Assembly: GCA_937864365.1 (NCBI GenBank)
Contig: CALMJT010000148.1
Location: 1 to 61,205, forward strand
DNA: 61,205 nucleotides
Direction: 5' to 3'
Source of the DNA: an uncultured Alteromonadales bacterium
GTDB lineage: Bacteria > Pseudomonadota > Gammaproteobacteria > Pseudomonadales > Cellvibrionaceae
The translations under genes and the position numbers were made by a program. The first letter of the stretch is position 1, and each line of letters starts with the position of its first letter. Positions 11,371 through 21,144 of the stretch are shown piece by piece. A model generated the notes under the pieces. That model had not been told where the DNA came from, searched no databases, and worked only from the letters and a program-made list of their open reading frames with translations.

Positions 11371-11709
11371 ACTTTATTTTCGCGCTTTTGTGTTGGGTCG
11401 TTTTAAAGTGAATCGATTCGCTTACGCAATACCGCGTGTACTTTCAATTTATTCAAATAGCTTTTGAAAAAACATTTTAAAAAACAAATGCATCACACAC
11501 ATTTTACAACTGTGTTAATACTCTTATTTAGTACTTTTATTTAGTACTCTTATTAGTGTGAAAGTTTTTTGTCGAATTCGCAAATTTAACGACTAAAAAA
11601 TCGGCTAGATGTCGTTATTTCATCCTTTTTATCGAAGATTTTCCACCCACACCACTATTTATGTTTCGCCTACCCTTACCATAAAATCTAAATTGCGAAA
11701 CAAGATACG
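11371..11709. other. 339-bp AT-rich intergenic region between tsaE and amiB
   Basis: No gene is visible. It holds the short direct repeat listed separately (11519-11556) and A/T-rich sequence that could include the amiB promoter. I see no hairpin with a T-run that would end tsaE transcription. Confidence 0.6.
11519..11556. repeat. Three tandem copies of a 13-bp repeat
   Basis: Copies at 11519-11531 (TACTCTTATTTAG), 11532-11544 (one base different) and 11545-11556 (one base shorter) lie head to tail upstream of amiB. They could be a binding site or simple slippage; nothing in the sequence decides. Confidence 0.75.
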
Positions 11710-12219
11710 TTATTTGCCGAGATTTAAAGCTCGCAAAAGCTCACCACCAAAATCACCGAACGATGTTAAAGACGCACAGCGAGATGGTGGCTGTGTATCT
11801 GCATTCACATTGATCTCAATGACTAAATCTGGCTTGGGAATATAACCCTCACCTCTTGAAGGCCATTCCACCAAAAGCATGGCTCGCCCCTCGATATAAT
11901 CGCGAATACCAATAAATTCCAGCTCCTCGCCATCGCTCAAGCGATACAAATCAAAGTGATACACCTTTGGGTCGAGCTGTTCGTAGGGCTCCACTAACGT
12001 ATAGGTTGGACTCTTAACAGAGCCTGTATGGCCTAATGATTGGATAAAACCTCTAGAAAAAGTCGTCTTGCCAGCACCTAGATCACCTTGCAAATAAATC
12101 GTCAGGCAACGGTTTTGCCCAATCATCAATTGCTGACATATCTGCGCGACTGAGTTGGCGAAAGCTTCGGTCGCGGCCGCATCTGGCAGTTGAACCAAAC
12201 ATTTACACTCGGTATTCAT
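11710..12219 (-). CDS. tsaE: tRNA threonylcarbamoyladenosine biosynthesis ATPase TsaE
   Basis: ATPase subunit of the TsaBDE complex that makes t6A at position 37 of ANN-decoding tRNAs. About 169 residues. P-loop GDLGAGKTT followed by SRGFIQSLGHTGSVKSPTYT, and the family's YHFDLYRL motif. I place the start at the ATG at 12219 (MNTECKCLVQLPD) because the upstream in-frame extension is atypical. It then overlaps the 3' end of nnr by 17 bases. The C-terminal 30 residues are variable. Confidence 0.94.
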   Translation of the reverse strand: MNTECKCLVQLPDAAATEAFANSVAQICQQLMIGQNRCLTIYLQGDLGAGKTTFSRGFIQSLGHTGSVKSPTYTLVEPYEQLDPKVYHFDLYRLSDGEELEFIGIRDYIEGRAMLLVEWPSRGEGYIPKPDLVIEINVNADTQPPSRCASLTSFGDFGGELLRALNLGK

Positions 12220-13747
12220 CTGCCACTCCGTTAAACAACGCGCGCGCAGTTGCAATCACATCACCGGCCAATAAGCCCCTTGCGCCGTATTGCTGCGCTA
12301 ATTGATCCGCCGCTTTAGAATGTAAGCACACCGCCAACTTCACAGCGAGTCCGGTTTCAAATCCCTGAGCAATCAACGCTGCCAGAACGCCAGTTAAAAC
12401 ATCGCCCATGCCACCACTGGCCATGCCCGGATTTCCGTACGGGCACAGAAATACTTCTTGCTCCGGTGACGCGATGACAGTTCCGGCACCTTTCAACACC
12501 ACCCAAGCCGAATACTTTTCTGCCAAGGCGCATGCCGCCGCAACCCGATCGCTTTGAACTTCTGCGATGGTTTTATCGAGCAAACGCGCAGCTTCGCCGG
12601 GATGCGGGGTTAAGATGTTGGTGCTCTGGTTGAGGCGTTTTTCCCGGTAGAGTTTTACGAAAGATTTCTTCGCTAAAAGATTAAGTGCATCCGCATCAAA
12701 AACTGCGGGCATAGAGGTTCCTAAAACCTGTTGTAGAAATTGTTGTCCCCAAGCCTCTTGGCCTAAACCGGGGCCGATAGCAACCGTGGTCGCAGACTTT
12801 AAAAGCGGCTTAAGCTCATGGGTATCACTGACGCCTCGCACCATAACCTCAGGACTTTTCACCAAAGCCGCTACCACATGGGCAGGCGCTGTTGCTAATA
12901 CGGTTAATCCTGAACCCAAGCGCGCACAAGCTTCGGATGCCAGCAACGCCGCACCGCCAAAACCTTCGCTACCACCAACAATTAAGGTTTTACCGTGTTG
13001 AGTTTTGTAACTATCAACAGCTCGATCTGGTACTTGGGAGACAAAATCTTCAATTTTTAAGCACAACGCCACCGGTGTTAAGTCAGAGTAGTATTCTTCC
13101 GGAACATTTAAGCTAAAAAACTCGCAAGCACCGGCATGTGCAGGACCAAAACCTGTGTACAAACCTAATTTTTGCCCGATAAATGTGGCTGTGGCCTGAG
13201 CTTTAACGGCGCAACCTAAAACCGCACCGGTATCTGCACATAAGCCCGAGGGAATATCCACCGCCACTACCGGTTGTGAAGTTGCGTTTATAAGTGAAAT
13301 GGCTGCGGCGAATTGGTCGTTCACGACACCATGAAGACCGGTACCAAGTAATGCATCCACAAGCACGTCGCCGGTGATGTCTTGGTGCTCGCCAAAAGCT
13401 TCTACCACTACCGATTCTTGCAACGCGTATTGGTAAGCTAAGGCAGCATCGCCTTGCAGCTTGGCCGGATCGGTAACAGCAATAAGTCGCACCGTCATTT
13501 TCTCTTGGGCAGCCAGAGCAGCAATAACATAGCCGTCTCCGCCATTGTTGCCACCGCCACAAAACACCGTGATAGACTGAGCCTGTGGATAACGTCTTTT
13601 GATCATCTCAAAACACGCTCGACCAGCACGCTTCATAAGCACTCGGCCGGGAATTTGACCGTCGTGGATGGCGCGTCGATCAAGTTCACGGACTTGTTCA
13701 GCGCGATAAAGTCGGTTGGAAATAGCTATAGTGGCGACGTCAGACAT
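12203..13747 (-). CDS. nnr: Bifunctional NAD(P)H-hydrate epimerase / dehydratase
   Basis: Repairs hydrated NADH and NADPH. 514 residues in two domains. The N-terminal YjeF_N epimerase (about residues 1-215) has GGGNNGGDGYVIAAL and VDALLGTGL. The C-terminal ADP-dependent (S)-NAD(P)H-hydrate dehydratase (about 230-505) has the ribokinase-like motifs GGSEGFGGAALLAS, TPHPGEAARL and the late NPGMASGGMGDVLTG with the catalytic Asp. It overlaps tsaE and is divergent from queG, with a 105-base gap that should hold both promoters. Confidence 0.96.
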   Translation of the reverse strand: MSDVATIAISNRLYRAEQVRELDRRAIHDGQIPGRVLMKRAGRACFEMIKRRYPQAQSITVFCGGGNNGGDGYVIAALAAQEKMTVRLIAVTDPAKLQGDAALAYQYALQESVVVEAFGEHQDITGDVLVDALLGTGLHGVVNDQFAAAISLINATSQPVVAVDIPSGLCADTGAVLGCAVKAQATATFIGQKLGLYTGFGPAHAGACEFFSLNVPEEYYSDLTPVALCLKIEDFVSQVPDRAVDSYKTQHGKTLIVGGSEGFGGAALLASEACARLGSGLTVLATAPAHVVAALVKSPEVMVRGVSDTHELKPLLKSATTVAIGPGLGQEAWGQQFLQQVLGTSMPAVFDADALNLLAKKSFVKLYREKRLNQSTNILTPHPGEAARLLDKTIAEVQSDRVAAACALAEKYSAWVVLKGAGTVIASPEQEVFLCPYGNPGMASGGMGDVLTGVLAALIAQGFETGLAVKLAVCLHSKAADQLAQQYGARGLLAGDVIATARALFNGVADEYRV

Positions 13748-13852
13748 GCTTGTTCACTTAATTCGGTAAAATCGCGCTATTGTAGCAAACTGGCATTTAC
13801 TCGACGAAAAACTTTCTTTTTTGACTGCGTATAAATTTACTGCGAACCAATC

Positions 13853-14992
13853 ATGACCCAAACGCCGTCCCTGCCACAGGATTCTCAGAGCCTACTATCA
13901 GACTTGAAAAATCAGATTGGAATTTGGGCGCGCGAAGCTGGCTTCCAGCAAATAGGCATCAGCGATATTGATTTGAACCATGAAAGTGAGCGCTTAAAAG
14001 ATTGGCTGGCGCAAGGCTTTTATGGCGATATGCTTTGGCTCAATGAAAATCTAGAGAAACGTTTAAACCCCAGCGAACTCTTACCGGGAACGCTGCGCGT
14101 GATCTCGGTACGCATGAATTATCTGCCTGAAAACACCGAACAGATAAAAATATTGAAAGACCCCAACGCCGCTTATGTGTCTCGCTATAGTTTGGGTCGC
14201 GACTACCACAAGCTAATTCGCAAGCGTTTAGCGAATATTGCCGACAAAATTCGCCTGTATGCGCAACAACATCAGCTGACTGAAGCCAACCAACGCGCCT
14301 TTGTCGATAGCGCTCCGGTTTTAGAGCGTCCCATTGCGCAAAAAGCGGGCCTGGGCTGGATTGGTAAGCATACGCTGGTCATCAACAAAGAAGCAGGTTC
14401 GTGGTTTTTTCTGGGTGAAATATTTACCAATCTAGAATTGCCTCTCGATACCGTCAAAGTAAAAAATCATTGCGGTGATTGCCAAGCCTGCTTAAAGGTT
14501 TGTCCCACCGACGCCTTTGTCGCACCTTACCAATTGGATGCCCGCCGTTGCATTTCGTATTTAACCATCGAAAATAAGGGCTCAATTCCCAAAGAATTTC
14601 GCCAAGCCATTGGCAATCGCGTCTACGGCTGTGATGACTGTCAGGCGATTTGTCCGTGGAATAAACTGGCTCACTACACTCGCGAGCCGGATTTTTTACC
14701 CCGCAATCAATTAGACCGGGCGAGTCTCGCGGAATTATTTTTGTGGACCGAAGAAGAATTTAACAAACGCACCGAAGGCTCTGCAATTCGTCGAATCGGT
14801 TACGAGCGTTGGCTCAGAAATTTAGCCGTTGGTCTTGGTAATGCCGAACGCAGCGAAGAGAATTTAGAGGCGTTAAAATCTCGATTGGATTTTCCATCAG
14901 AGTTGGTACAAGAACATGTCATTTGGGCCATTAACCAACACAGACAAAATCTAAAACGCAAACGACGGGTGTCAGATCATAAATGGCGCTAA
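13853..14992 (+). CDS. queG: Epoxyqueuosine reductase
   Basis: Cobalamin- and iron-sulfur-dependent enzyme for the last step of queuosine formation in tRNA. 379 residues. Two 4Fe-4S ferredoxin motifs are visible: CGDCQACLKVCP (about residues 207-218) and CDDCQAICPWN (about 260-270), plus the DSAPVLERPIAQKAGLGWIG substrate/cobalamin region. The divergent neighbour nnr matches the common nnr/queG gene pair. Confidence 0.97.
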   Translation: MTQTPSLPQDSQSLLSDLKNQIGIWAREAGFQQIGISDIDLNHESERLKDWLAQGFYGDMLWLNENLEKRLNPSELLPGTLRVISVRMNYLPENTEQIKILKDPNAAYVSRYSLGRDYHKLIRKRLANIADKIRLYAQQHQLTEANQRAFVDSAPVLERPIAQKAGLGWIGKHTLVINKEAGSWFFLGEIFTNLELPLDTVKVKNHCGDCQACLKVCPTDAFVAPYQLDARRCISYLTIENKGSIPKEFRQAIGNRVYGCDDCQAICPWNKLAHYTREPDFLPRNQLDRASLAELFLWTEEEFNKRTEGSAIRRIGYERWLRNLAVGLGNAERSEENLEALKSRLDFPSELVQEHVIWAINQHRQNLKRKRRVSDHKWR

Positions 14993-15053
14993 TTGTTGTT
15001 ACTTAGCAAATGATCAAAACACTATTTTACCGATATCTTTAAGGGAATAACTC

Positions 15054-15605
15054 ATGAAATATCTAAAATTCGCTACTGGGATATTATTGCTCTGTTGTGC
15101 GCAATTGAGCTTCGCTATGACGCCGGAGCAGCGTGTGCGCGCCTATTTTCAAGCCTATTCCAGCCAAGATTTTACGGCACTAGCCAGCCACCTACTTCCA
15201 GATGATCTGGCCTATTTTCGTGAGTTGATGGCTTTTACCGAACGTTTATCACCAGAGATTCGATCGGAGTTTTATCAAACATTGTATGGTCCGGGAATAA
15301 CCGCCGAGAACATCAGTAAACTGTCTAATAGCGAATACTTCGCCTCGTTTATGAATGCGGTTTTTTCACTCGACCCGAGCCTGCAAGAAACTTTAGATAT
15401 TTCTGCGCCACAATTAATTGGCGAAATTCAAGAAACCAGTGATTTAACTCATATCTTGGTAAGGCACCACATTGAATTCGATGGCATCAAATACGAAGAA
15501 ATGGAAGTAGTGTCTTTGCGTCGCGTCGGTGATGATTGGCTAATTCTGTTAAATGGAGAATTTGAAAATATTCCCGCATCGATTAAAGAATCGTTTTTGG
15601 GATAA
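15054..15605 (+). CDS. Secreted protein of unknown function
   Basis: 183 residues with a clear signal peptide (MKYLKFATGILLLCCAQLSFA, cleavage likely after the last Ala). The mature part has MTPEQRVRAYFQAYSSQDFTALASHL, reminiscent of the first helix of SnoaL/NTF2-like lipocalin-size proteins, and ends with a WLILLNGEFENIP strand. I cannot assign a family with certainty. Start ATG has AAGGGAATAA just upstream. It lies 61 bases after queG and may be cotranscribed with it. Confidence 0.75.
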   Translation: MKYLKFATGILLLCCAQLSFAMTPEQRVRAYFQAYSSQDFTALASHLLPDDLAYFRELMAFTERLSPEIRSEFYQTLYGPGITAENISKLSNSEYFASFMNAVFSLDPSLQETLDISAPQLIGEIQETSDLTHILVRHHIEFDGIKYEEMEVVSLRRVGDDWLILLNGEFENIPASIKESFLG

Positions 15606-15757
15606 GTATTTAACAGATTGGCAGTGATAATTGAGGCATTTCCTTTCATTAAGTGTCAAAGCGATTACCCATTTTTCAAGGATTTATTGGCGCTGCAGTA
15701 TTGGCGTTGCAGTAAGATTGTTTTAGAGCCACTCCCTAGCACCGCCAAAACCAACAC

Positions 15758-16306
15758 TTAGTCGAGCTTAATGAAATGTTCTCGATAATATTTTAGCTCT
15801 TCAATCGAATCTTTAATGTCATCTAAGGCCAAATGCGCGCCTTGCTTTTTAACACCTGCCAGCACTTCCGGCGCCCAGCGACGAGCCAACTCTTTTAACG
15901 TGCTCACATCCAAATTGCGATAGTGAAAATAGCGTTCAAGCTTAGGCATACCACGCACTAAAAACCGACGATCCTGGCAGATTGAGTTGCCACAAATCGG
16001 TGATTTACCGGCTGGAACCCACTGCTGCAAGAATTCTATGGTTGCTTGCTCAGCTTGCTCGGCATCGACGGTGCTTTCGAGTACACGTTGTGTTAAACCC
16101 GATTGCCCGTGCTGGCGAGTGTTCCATTCATCCATGCCATCAAGTATGGCTTTATCTTGCGAAACCGCGAAAACCGGCCCCTCAGCCAAGATATTCAAAT
16201 GAGCATCCGTTACAATCGTTGCGATTTCGATGATGACATCATTGTCAGGATCGAGACCTGTCATCTCTAAATCGATCCAAATGAGGTTGTTATCATTCAT
16301 CGTCAT
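15758..16306 (-). CDS. orn: Oligoribonuclease
   Basis: 3'-to-5' exoribonuclease that degrades 2-5 nt RNAs and pGpG from c-di-GMP turnover. 182 residues with DEDDh motifs: Exo [11 protein letters not shown], Exo II with [11 protein letters not shown] and Exo [23 protein letters not shown] 6 bases before the first of two nearby ATGs supports the start given. It is divergent from rsgA, the usual gammaproteobacterial pair. Confidence 0.97.
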   Translation of the reverse strand: MTMNDNNLIWIDLEMTGLDPDNDVIIEIATIVTDAHLNILAEGPVFAVSQDKAILDGMDEWNTRQHGQSGLTQRVLESTVDAEQAEQATIEFLQQWVPAGKSPICGNSICQDRRFLVRGMPKLERYFHYRNLDVSTLKELARRWAPEVLAGVKKQGAHLALDDIKDSIEELKYYREHFIKLD

Positions 16307-16471
16307 TTTGTGCTCCTTAATCTAGAATGGCCTCAAACCAGTATTTTATGGTGTATTGCCTTAGTGTATCAGCAGTACCAGTTGCACGGGATTTTTGATC
16401 ATAAAAGCCCTGCATTTTGCAATTAAAAAACGCAAGTAACGCGCACGCTTGCGATGGAATATCGTCAATTT

Positions 16472-17497
16472 ATGGCCAAACGCAGACTAAATCGCCGCCA
16501 ATCATGGCGTATCGATAAAATTCAACAAGAACGTATTGATCGAGCAAATAAAAAATCCGAACAGGCCGAAAAATGGCTGAGCGACGGTGAGCTTGAGGCC
16601 GAGAAAGAAGGGCTGGTAACCGCGCATTTTGGTATGCAGGTCGAAGTGGTCGATGTGAATGACGAATTACGCCAACACCGTTTTCGCTGCCATTTTCGCG
16701 CAAATCTAGGATCACTGGTAACGGGAGATCGTGTGGTTTGGCGTTATCATCCTAAACACGGTTTAGGTGTTATTGTTGCGGTAATGCCGCGCAGAAGTGA
16801 ATTAAATCGCCCCGACAGCCATGGCCGTGAAAAAACCATCGCCGCCAATATCGACCAGATTGTTGTGGTATTTGCACCCTATCCCGAACCCTTTGCCAAC
16901 CTTTTAGATCGCTACCTCGTCGCAGCCTATGCGTTAAATATTCCGGTATGCTTGGTACTGAATAAAAGTGATCGAATCGACGGTAATAATCGCGCAAAAA
17001 TCGCTCAACTCACAGAAACTTATAAGCACCTTGGTTATCAGGTTTTAACCGTTTCAAAAGCGACCGGTGATGGTATTGAAGAGTTAATTGCCCAACTTCA
17101 GGGACACATCAGTATTTTTGTGGGACAGTCTGGTGTTGGTAAATCATCATTGGTGAATAAACTGCTGCCAGAGGTAAATGCGCGCGTGGGTGAGCTATCT
17201 GAGGCTCGTCAAAAAGGCACTCACACCACCACAACCGCGCAGTTGTTCCATTTTCCCGGCGGTGGCGATTTAATTGACTCACCCGGAATTCGGGAATTTG
17301 GTTTATGGCACATGGAGCCCGAACAGGTGCTCGAAGGTTTTATTGAGGTAAGACCGTTTATCGGCCATTGTAAGTTCAGAGACTGCAAACATGAACACGA
17401 ACCCGGCTGCGCCATATTAAAAGCCGTCGAAAACGGTGAAATTAGTTCGCAGCGTATGGACAGTTACCGGCAAATTATCGGTCCACAGAATTTGTGA
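16472..17497 (+). CDS. rsgA: Small ribosomal subunit biogenesis GTPase RsgA
   Basis: Circularly permuted GTPase that checks 30S maturation. About 341 residues from [14 protein letters not shown], the canonical start (an ATG 18 bases upstream is less likely). Order of motifs: OB fold, then G4 NKSD, G5-like SKATGDG, G1 [10 protein letters not shown] and G3 DSPGIREF, that is G4-G5-G1-G3. The C-terminal zinc motif is C-x4-C-x-H-x5-C ([14 protein letters not shown]). Divergent from orn. Confidence 0.97.
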   Translation: MAKRRLNRRQSWRIDKIQQERIDRANKKSEQAEKWLSDGELEAEKEGLVTAHFGMQVEVVDVNDELRQHRFRCHFRANLGSLVTGDRVVWRYHPKHGLGVIVAVMPRRSELNRPDSHGREKTIAANIDQIVVVFAPYPEPFANLLDRYLVAAYALNIPVCLVLNKSDRIDGNNRAKIAQLTETYKHLGYQVLTVSKATGDGIEELIAQLQGHISIFVGQSGVGKSSLVNKLLPEVNARVGELSEARQKGTHTTTTAQLFHFPGGGDLIDSPGIREFGLWHMEPEQVLEGFIEVRPFIGHCKFRDCKHEHEPGCAILKAVENGEISSQRMDSYRQIIGPQNL

Positions 17498-17714
17498 TAA
17501 GGTCGTAAACCGCACTTTATGATTGCAAGAAACTCCGCTGATCCCTGAGTTTTTAGAGACACAGAAAGGCATTGCCGGTTTCATAGGCATTGGCGATTTC
17601 AAAAGTATTACCGATTTCAATAGCGCAACTGATGACGATTTTCGTACTCCGACGAGGTCGTCAGTGAGTTAATTAGTTGTTCTATCAGTCACTCACAATT
17701 AATAAAGGTCTGAC

Positions 17715-18536
17715 ATGAGTTCAAATTCCATTCTCCCCATGATTGTTGAGCCGAAAGAATTTCACCAATGGCAACAAGACAACGCTTCAAGCTCGGTGCT
17801 GATCATCGATTTATCCAGTGAAGGTAACTATGTAAACGGCCACGTTAATGGCGCCATTTATTTACCCTTTAAAACCTTGTTGATGCCAGTACCCCCAGCA
17901 GCGGCCAAACTGCCAACCATCGAACATCTGGAGATGGTTTTTTCTGCGCTTGGCTTAACACCAGACACTCACGTTGTTACCTACGACGATGAAGGCGGCG
18001 GCTGGGCCGGACGATTAATTTGGACACTCGATGCCATTGGTCATCATAAGTATTCCTATATCAATGGTGGTTTACACGCGTGGCTCGCCGATGGCTTACC
18101 GTTACAAACCGACATTAACAGACCAACGCCGTCGCAATATAAAATCGACGCGATTACCGATGCCCGAGCTACCGTTGAATTCATTACTGCTCATTTAAAC
18201 CAAGACAATTTCCAAGTGTGGGACGCAAGAAGCCCAAGAGAATTTAGCGGAGAAGACGCACGTTCGGCTCGCGCAGGCCATATGCCCGGCGCGATCAATG
18301 CAGAATGGACAGATTTGATGGATAAGGAAAATGGTCTGCGAATTCGCAGTGACGCTAAAGAATATTTAGCGAACCTTGGTATTAATGAAAACCAAACCAT
18401 CGTAACCCACTGTCAAAGCCATCATCGATCGGCATTTACTTACTTGGTTGGTAAGTCGTTAGGGTTTGATATTCGCGCCTACGACGGCTCATGGTCTGAG
18501 TGGGGCAACCTAGAAAACACACCCATTGAGTCTTAA
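17715..18536 (+). CDS. Tandem-rhodanese sulfurtransferase
   Basis: 273 residues with two rhodanese domains: the N-terminal one (about 8-125) lacks a catalytic Cys, and the C-terminal one (about 140-270) carries the active loop CQSHHR, close to the CQTHHR loop of thiosulfate:cyanide sulfurtransferase RhdA. It probably moves sulfane sulfur to an acceptor in the cytoplasm; no signal peptide is visible. It sits 79 bases upstream of psd, the same neighbour as RhdA in Pseudomonas. Confidence 0.9.
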   Translation: MSSNSILPMIVEPKEFHQWQQDNASSSVLIIDLSSEGNYVNGHVNGAIYLPFKTLLMPVPPAAAKLPTIEHLEMVFSALGLTPDTHVVTYDDEGGGWAGRLIWTLDAIGHHKYSYINGGLHAWLADGLPLQTDINRPTPSQYKIDAITDARATVEFITAHLNQDNFQVWDARSPREFSGEDARSARAGHMPGAINAEWTDLMDKENGLRIRSDAKEYLANLGINENQTIVTHCQSHHRSAFTYLVGKSLGFDIRAYDGSWSEWGNLENTPIES

Positions 18537-18615
18537 TTATCAAGGAGTGCTGACCGCACTCCCGTTACTCAACTACTGCAAATATTTTCGAAGTTCGACG
18601 AGCTTACCTTAATCA

Positions 18616-19464
18616 ATGAAAAATACATTATTCACCGCGTTTCAGTACCTAGTACCCCAACATGCTCTTTCACGATTAGTGGGCAATCTCGCCGAAGCCG
18701 AAAACAAGGCCATTAAAAATTGGCTTATCCAGCGCTTTATCAATAGTTACGGCGTTAATATGGCAGAATCGCTTCGAAAAACACCGGATGAATTCCGCTG
18801 TTTTAACGACTTTTTTACTCGCGAGCTTGAAGACGGCGCTCGTAAAATATCCAGTGACATCAATCATATTGTCAGCCCCGCTGATGGCGCTATTAGCCAG
18901 CTCGGCGATATTGAAAATGGCAGAATTTTCCAAGCCAAAGGTCAATCGTTTACCACGGGAGAATTACTCGGCGGTGATCACGAGACCGCGGCATTATTCA
19001 GTCGAGGAAAATTCGCGACCATTTATTTGTCACCCAAAGATTATCACCGCGTACACATGCCTTTAGATGGCAAGCTGATTTCTATGAGCCACGTACCCGG
19101 TGATTTATTTTCTGTGAATCAAGCCACCGCTGAAAACGTACCGCGTTTATTTGCGCGCAACGAACGGATTTGCTGTTTATTTGAAACGCCAATTGGCCCC
19201 ATGGTTATGGTGTTGGTTGGCGCAATGATTGTCGCCAGCATCGAAACGGTTTGGTCTGGACTGATTACTCCGCAGAAAAAAACCGTTCGCCATTGGAATT
19301 ACAAGACACCAGAAACTATTGAGCTGAAAAAAGGCGAAGAGATGGGACGCTTCAAACTTGGTTCGACGGTGGTGCTTTTATTGCCAAAAAATGTTGAGTT
19401 TGATGATCGATACGAAGCGACCACGCCATTAAGAATGGGTGAACAGCTGGCGACATTCGAATAA
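18616..19464 (+). CDS. psd: Phosphatidylserine decarboxylase proenzyme
   Basis: Membrane-associated pyruvoyl enzyme making phosphatidylethanolamine. 282 residues, proteobacterial type. The autocleavage motif LGST lies at about residues 250-253 (Ser becomes the pyruvoyl group), and the SPADG and YHRVHMP motifs with catalytic Asp and His are intact. It is convergent with the HD-GYP-like gene and shares a bidirectional terminator with it. Confidence 0.97.
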   Translation: MKNTLFTAFQYLVPQHALSRLVGNLAEAENKAIKNWLIQRFINSYGVNMAESLRKTPDEFRCFNDFFTRELEDGARKISSDINHIVSPADGAISQLGDIENGRIFQAKGQSFTTGELLGGDHETAALFSRGKFATIYLSPKDYHRVHMPLDGKLISMSHVPGDLFSVNQATAENVPRLFARNERICCLFETPIGPMVMVLVGAMIVASIETVWSGLITPQKKTVRHWNYKTPETIELKKGEEMGRFKLGSTVVLLLPKNVEFDDRYEATTPLRMGEQLATFE

Positions 19465-19485
19465 AGTCGGCTCAGAAAAATAAAT

Positions 19486-19523
19486 AAAAGGCTTATTTTT
19501 TAAAGAATGAAAATAAGCCTTTT
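19486..19523. terminator. Bidirectional terminator overlapping a coding end
   Basis: Perfect 14-bp inverted repeat (19486-19499 with 19510-19523), arms AAAAGGCTTATTTT and its complement, with T-runs on both strands. It serves psd on the plus strand. The right arm and loop are inside the last ten codons of the convergent HD-GYP-like gene (codons GLFSFFKK). Confidence 0.9.
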
Positions 19524-20854
19524 TTGGTGGCTTCTTCAATTAGGTAGGTGTCACGAATATGCGCTACATCGATATCGAATTTACCCGGCTCTAAATCACG
19601 GGCGATTTCTACAGAATCCACATCATAAAGCTTTTTTGCCGCCTTAACTTTTTTGGGATGCTTTTCGTCTAGAGCGTCAAGATCGATAATTTCAGGCTTA
19701 TCGAGCAACTCTCGACGCGCATTCATCACAATCATGACCTTGGGCTTTAATCGACGGCTAAAGTTTTGTTCGATAACAACCGCGATCTCGCCGGTATTTA
19801 GCTCAACCAATGTGCCCGTAGGATACAAACCAATCGCGCGGATAAATTCAACGACCAACTCTTGTTGAAACTCTACATCACGCATTTCATAAAGTTTAGC
19901 AACGGCCTTAGACGGCGCTAAAGGTTGATCACTAAAGCGAGGGTTGGTTGTGTTGTCGTAGAAGGTAACGATTCCGGCAATCTTGCCAAGCAATGGAATT
20001 TTATCGCCGCGCAAATGCTGCGGAAAACCACTACCATTAAGTCGTTCACAATGGGTTTTCACCACGGAAATGGTTCGTGGTTCAACATTTGGCGTTTTAC
20101 GCAAAATCAAAACGCTGTATTCAACAAACTTTTCGAACTCTAACTCTTCATCCGGTGAGAGTTTAGGCTTGCTCAACAGCTCTTTTTTCAGACGTGTTTT
20201 ACCCACATCTTTTAGCAAAACACCCATTGCCAGAGTGTTGAGGTCAGACATAGACAAGCCAATATGACGACCAAAGACAATTGCCCATACGGCAGAACGA
20301 ACCGCGTGAGCATAGGTGTATTCGTCAGTCTCACGAACCCGAGCCAACCACGTAAACGCATCAGGATTACGAATAACGCTATCGACCATTTCGCTGGCGT
20401 AAGCTTTGGTCTCGTTAATTGGAATAGGGCCGCCGCTGCCAATTTGCGACATCACCTGAGACACTGCGCTGTATACATTCGAGTGCAGCTGTTGAACTTT
20501 ACTGATTTCGGTTTTTAACGGCGCCTGAACTTGTCCGTAGGTGCCTGGACGAATTTTAAGTGGCCCAACCTCAACCTTAACGCGCTCTGTTCGACCGGCG
20601 CGTGAAGGCTTTTTAATTGCCGTTGGCCCGCGACCATTAAGTGTCCGCAGTCGATTTTGTATGGGACCTTTGCCCTTAACGATATCGATATAAACATGGC
20701 GACAATGGGCTTTAAGCTCGCGAATTTCATCAAGGTCGCGAACGTAAAAACCTTGTAGAGGGAAGGGCGTTTGACTCCACGGGCGATCCAAGCCTGAAAC
20801 GAACATACCCACAAGTAGTTCGTTCACGTCGATTTTGACTTGCTTTACGCCCAA
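19493..20854 (-). CDS. DUF3391 and degenerate HD-GYP domain protein
   Basis: About 453 residues. N-terminal DUF3391 domain (VKIDVNELLVGMFVSGLDRPW) and a C-terminal HD-GYP-like domain (about 160-340). In active c-di-GMP phosphodiesterases the core reads HD-x-GK, then HHER and GYP. Here it reads KDVGK, THCER and GSGFP: the metal-binding His of HD is Lys, one His of the HHER pair is Thr with Cys following, and GYP is GFP. Loss of phosphodiesterase activity is likely; a binding or scaffold role is possible. No ATG fits: a TTG at 20854 with AGG 7 bases upstream, or a TTG at 20869, would start it. Confidence 0.85.
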   Translation of the reverse strand: MGVKQVKIDVNELLVGMFVSGLDRPWSQTPFPLQGFYVRDLDEIRELKAHCRHVYIDIVKGKGPIQNRLRTLNGRGPTAIKKPSRAGRTERVKVEVGPLKIRPGTYGQVQAPLKTEISKVQQLHSNVYSAVSQVMSQIGSGGPIPINETKAYASEMVDSVIRNPDAFTWLARVRETDEYTYAHAVRSAVWAIVFGRHIGLSMSDLNTLAMGVLLKDVGKTRLKKELLSKPKLSPDEELEFEKFVEYSVLILRKTPNVEPRTISVVKTHCERLNGSGFPQHLRGDKIPLLGKIAGIVTFYDNTTNPRFSDQPLAPSKAVAKLYEMRDVEFQQELVVEFIRAIGLYPTGTLVELNTGEIAVVIEQNFSRRLKPKVMIVMNARRELLDKPEIIDLDALDEKHPKKVKAAKKLYDVDSVEIARDLEPGKFDIDVAHIRDTYLIEEATKKGLFSFFKK

Positions 20855-21037
20855 ATGATCACCTGCCAAACAAAATTAGAATAGTTCGCCATATTTATTT
20901 ATGGCTGTAATCGTATTTGTATACCTGTAGATACAAATTGATGATATAGATTTTAGGCCCAATATTGGTAACAACAAACCCCAACAGTGCCAATATATAA
21001 AAGAACAACAACCTGACAACAATTGCAGCATAATAGA

Positions 21038-21087
21038 GCCGCCAAGCGAAAACTCATCTTTGGTTGAATTTTCGAACGCTTGGTGGC
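21038..21087 (-). terminator. Hairpin downstream of hemE
   Basis: Inverted repeat 21038-21048 with 21077-21087 (11 bp, one G-T pair) around a 28-base loop, about 57 bases past the hemE stop. There is no T-run, so it is terminator-like at best. The rest of 20870-21144 holds no gene and should include the promoter of the HD-GYP-like gene. Confidence 0.45.
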
Positions 21088-21144
21088 TTATGACGAGCTG
21101 TTCTTATGTATAAACTAACTAATTACTATAGGCGTAGGAGATTA

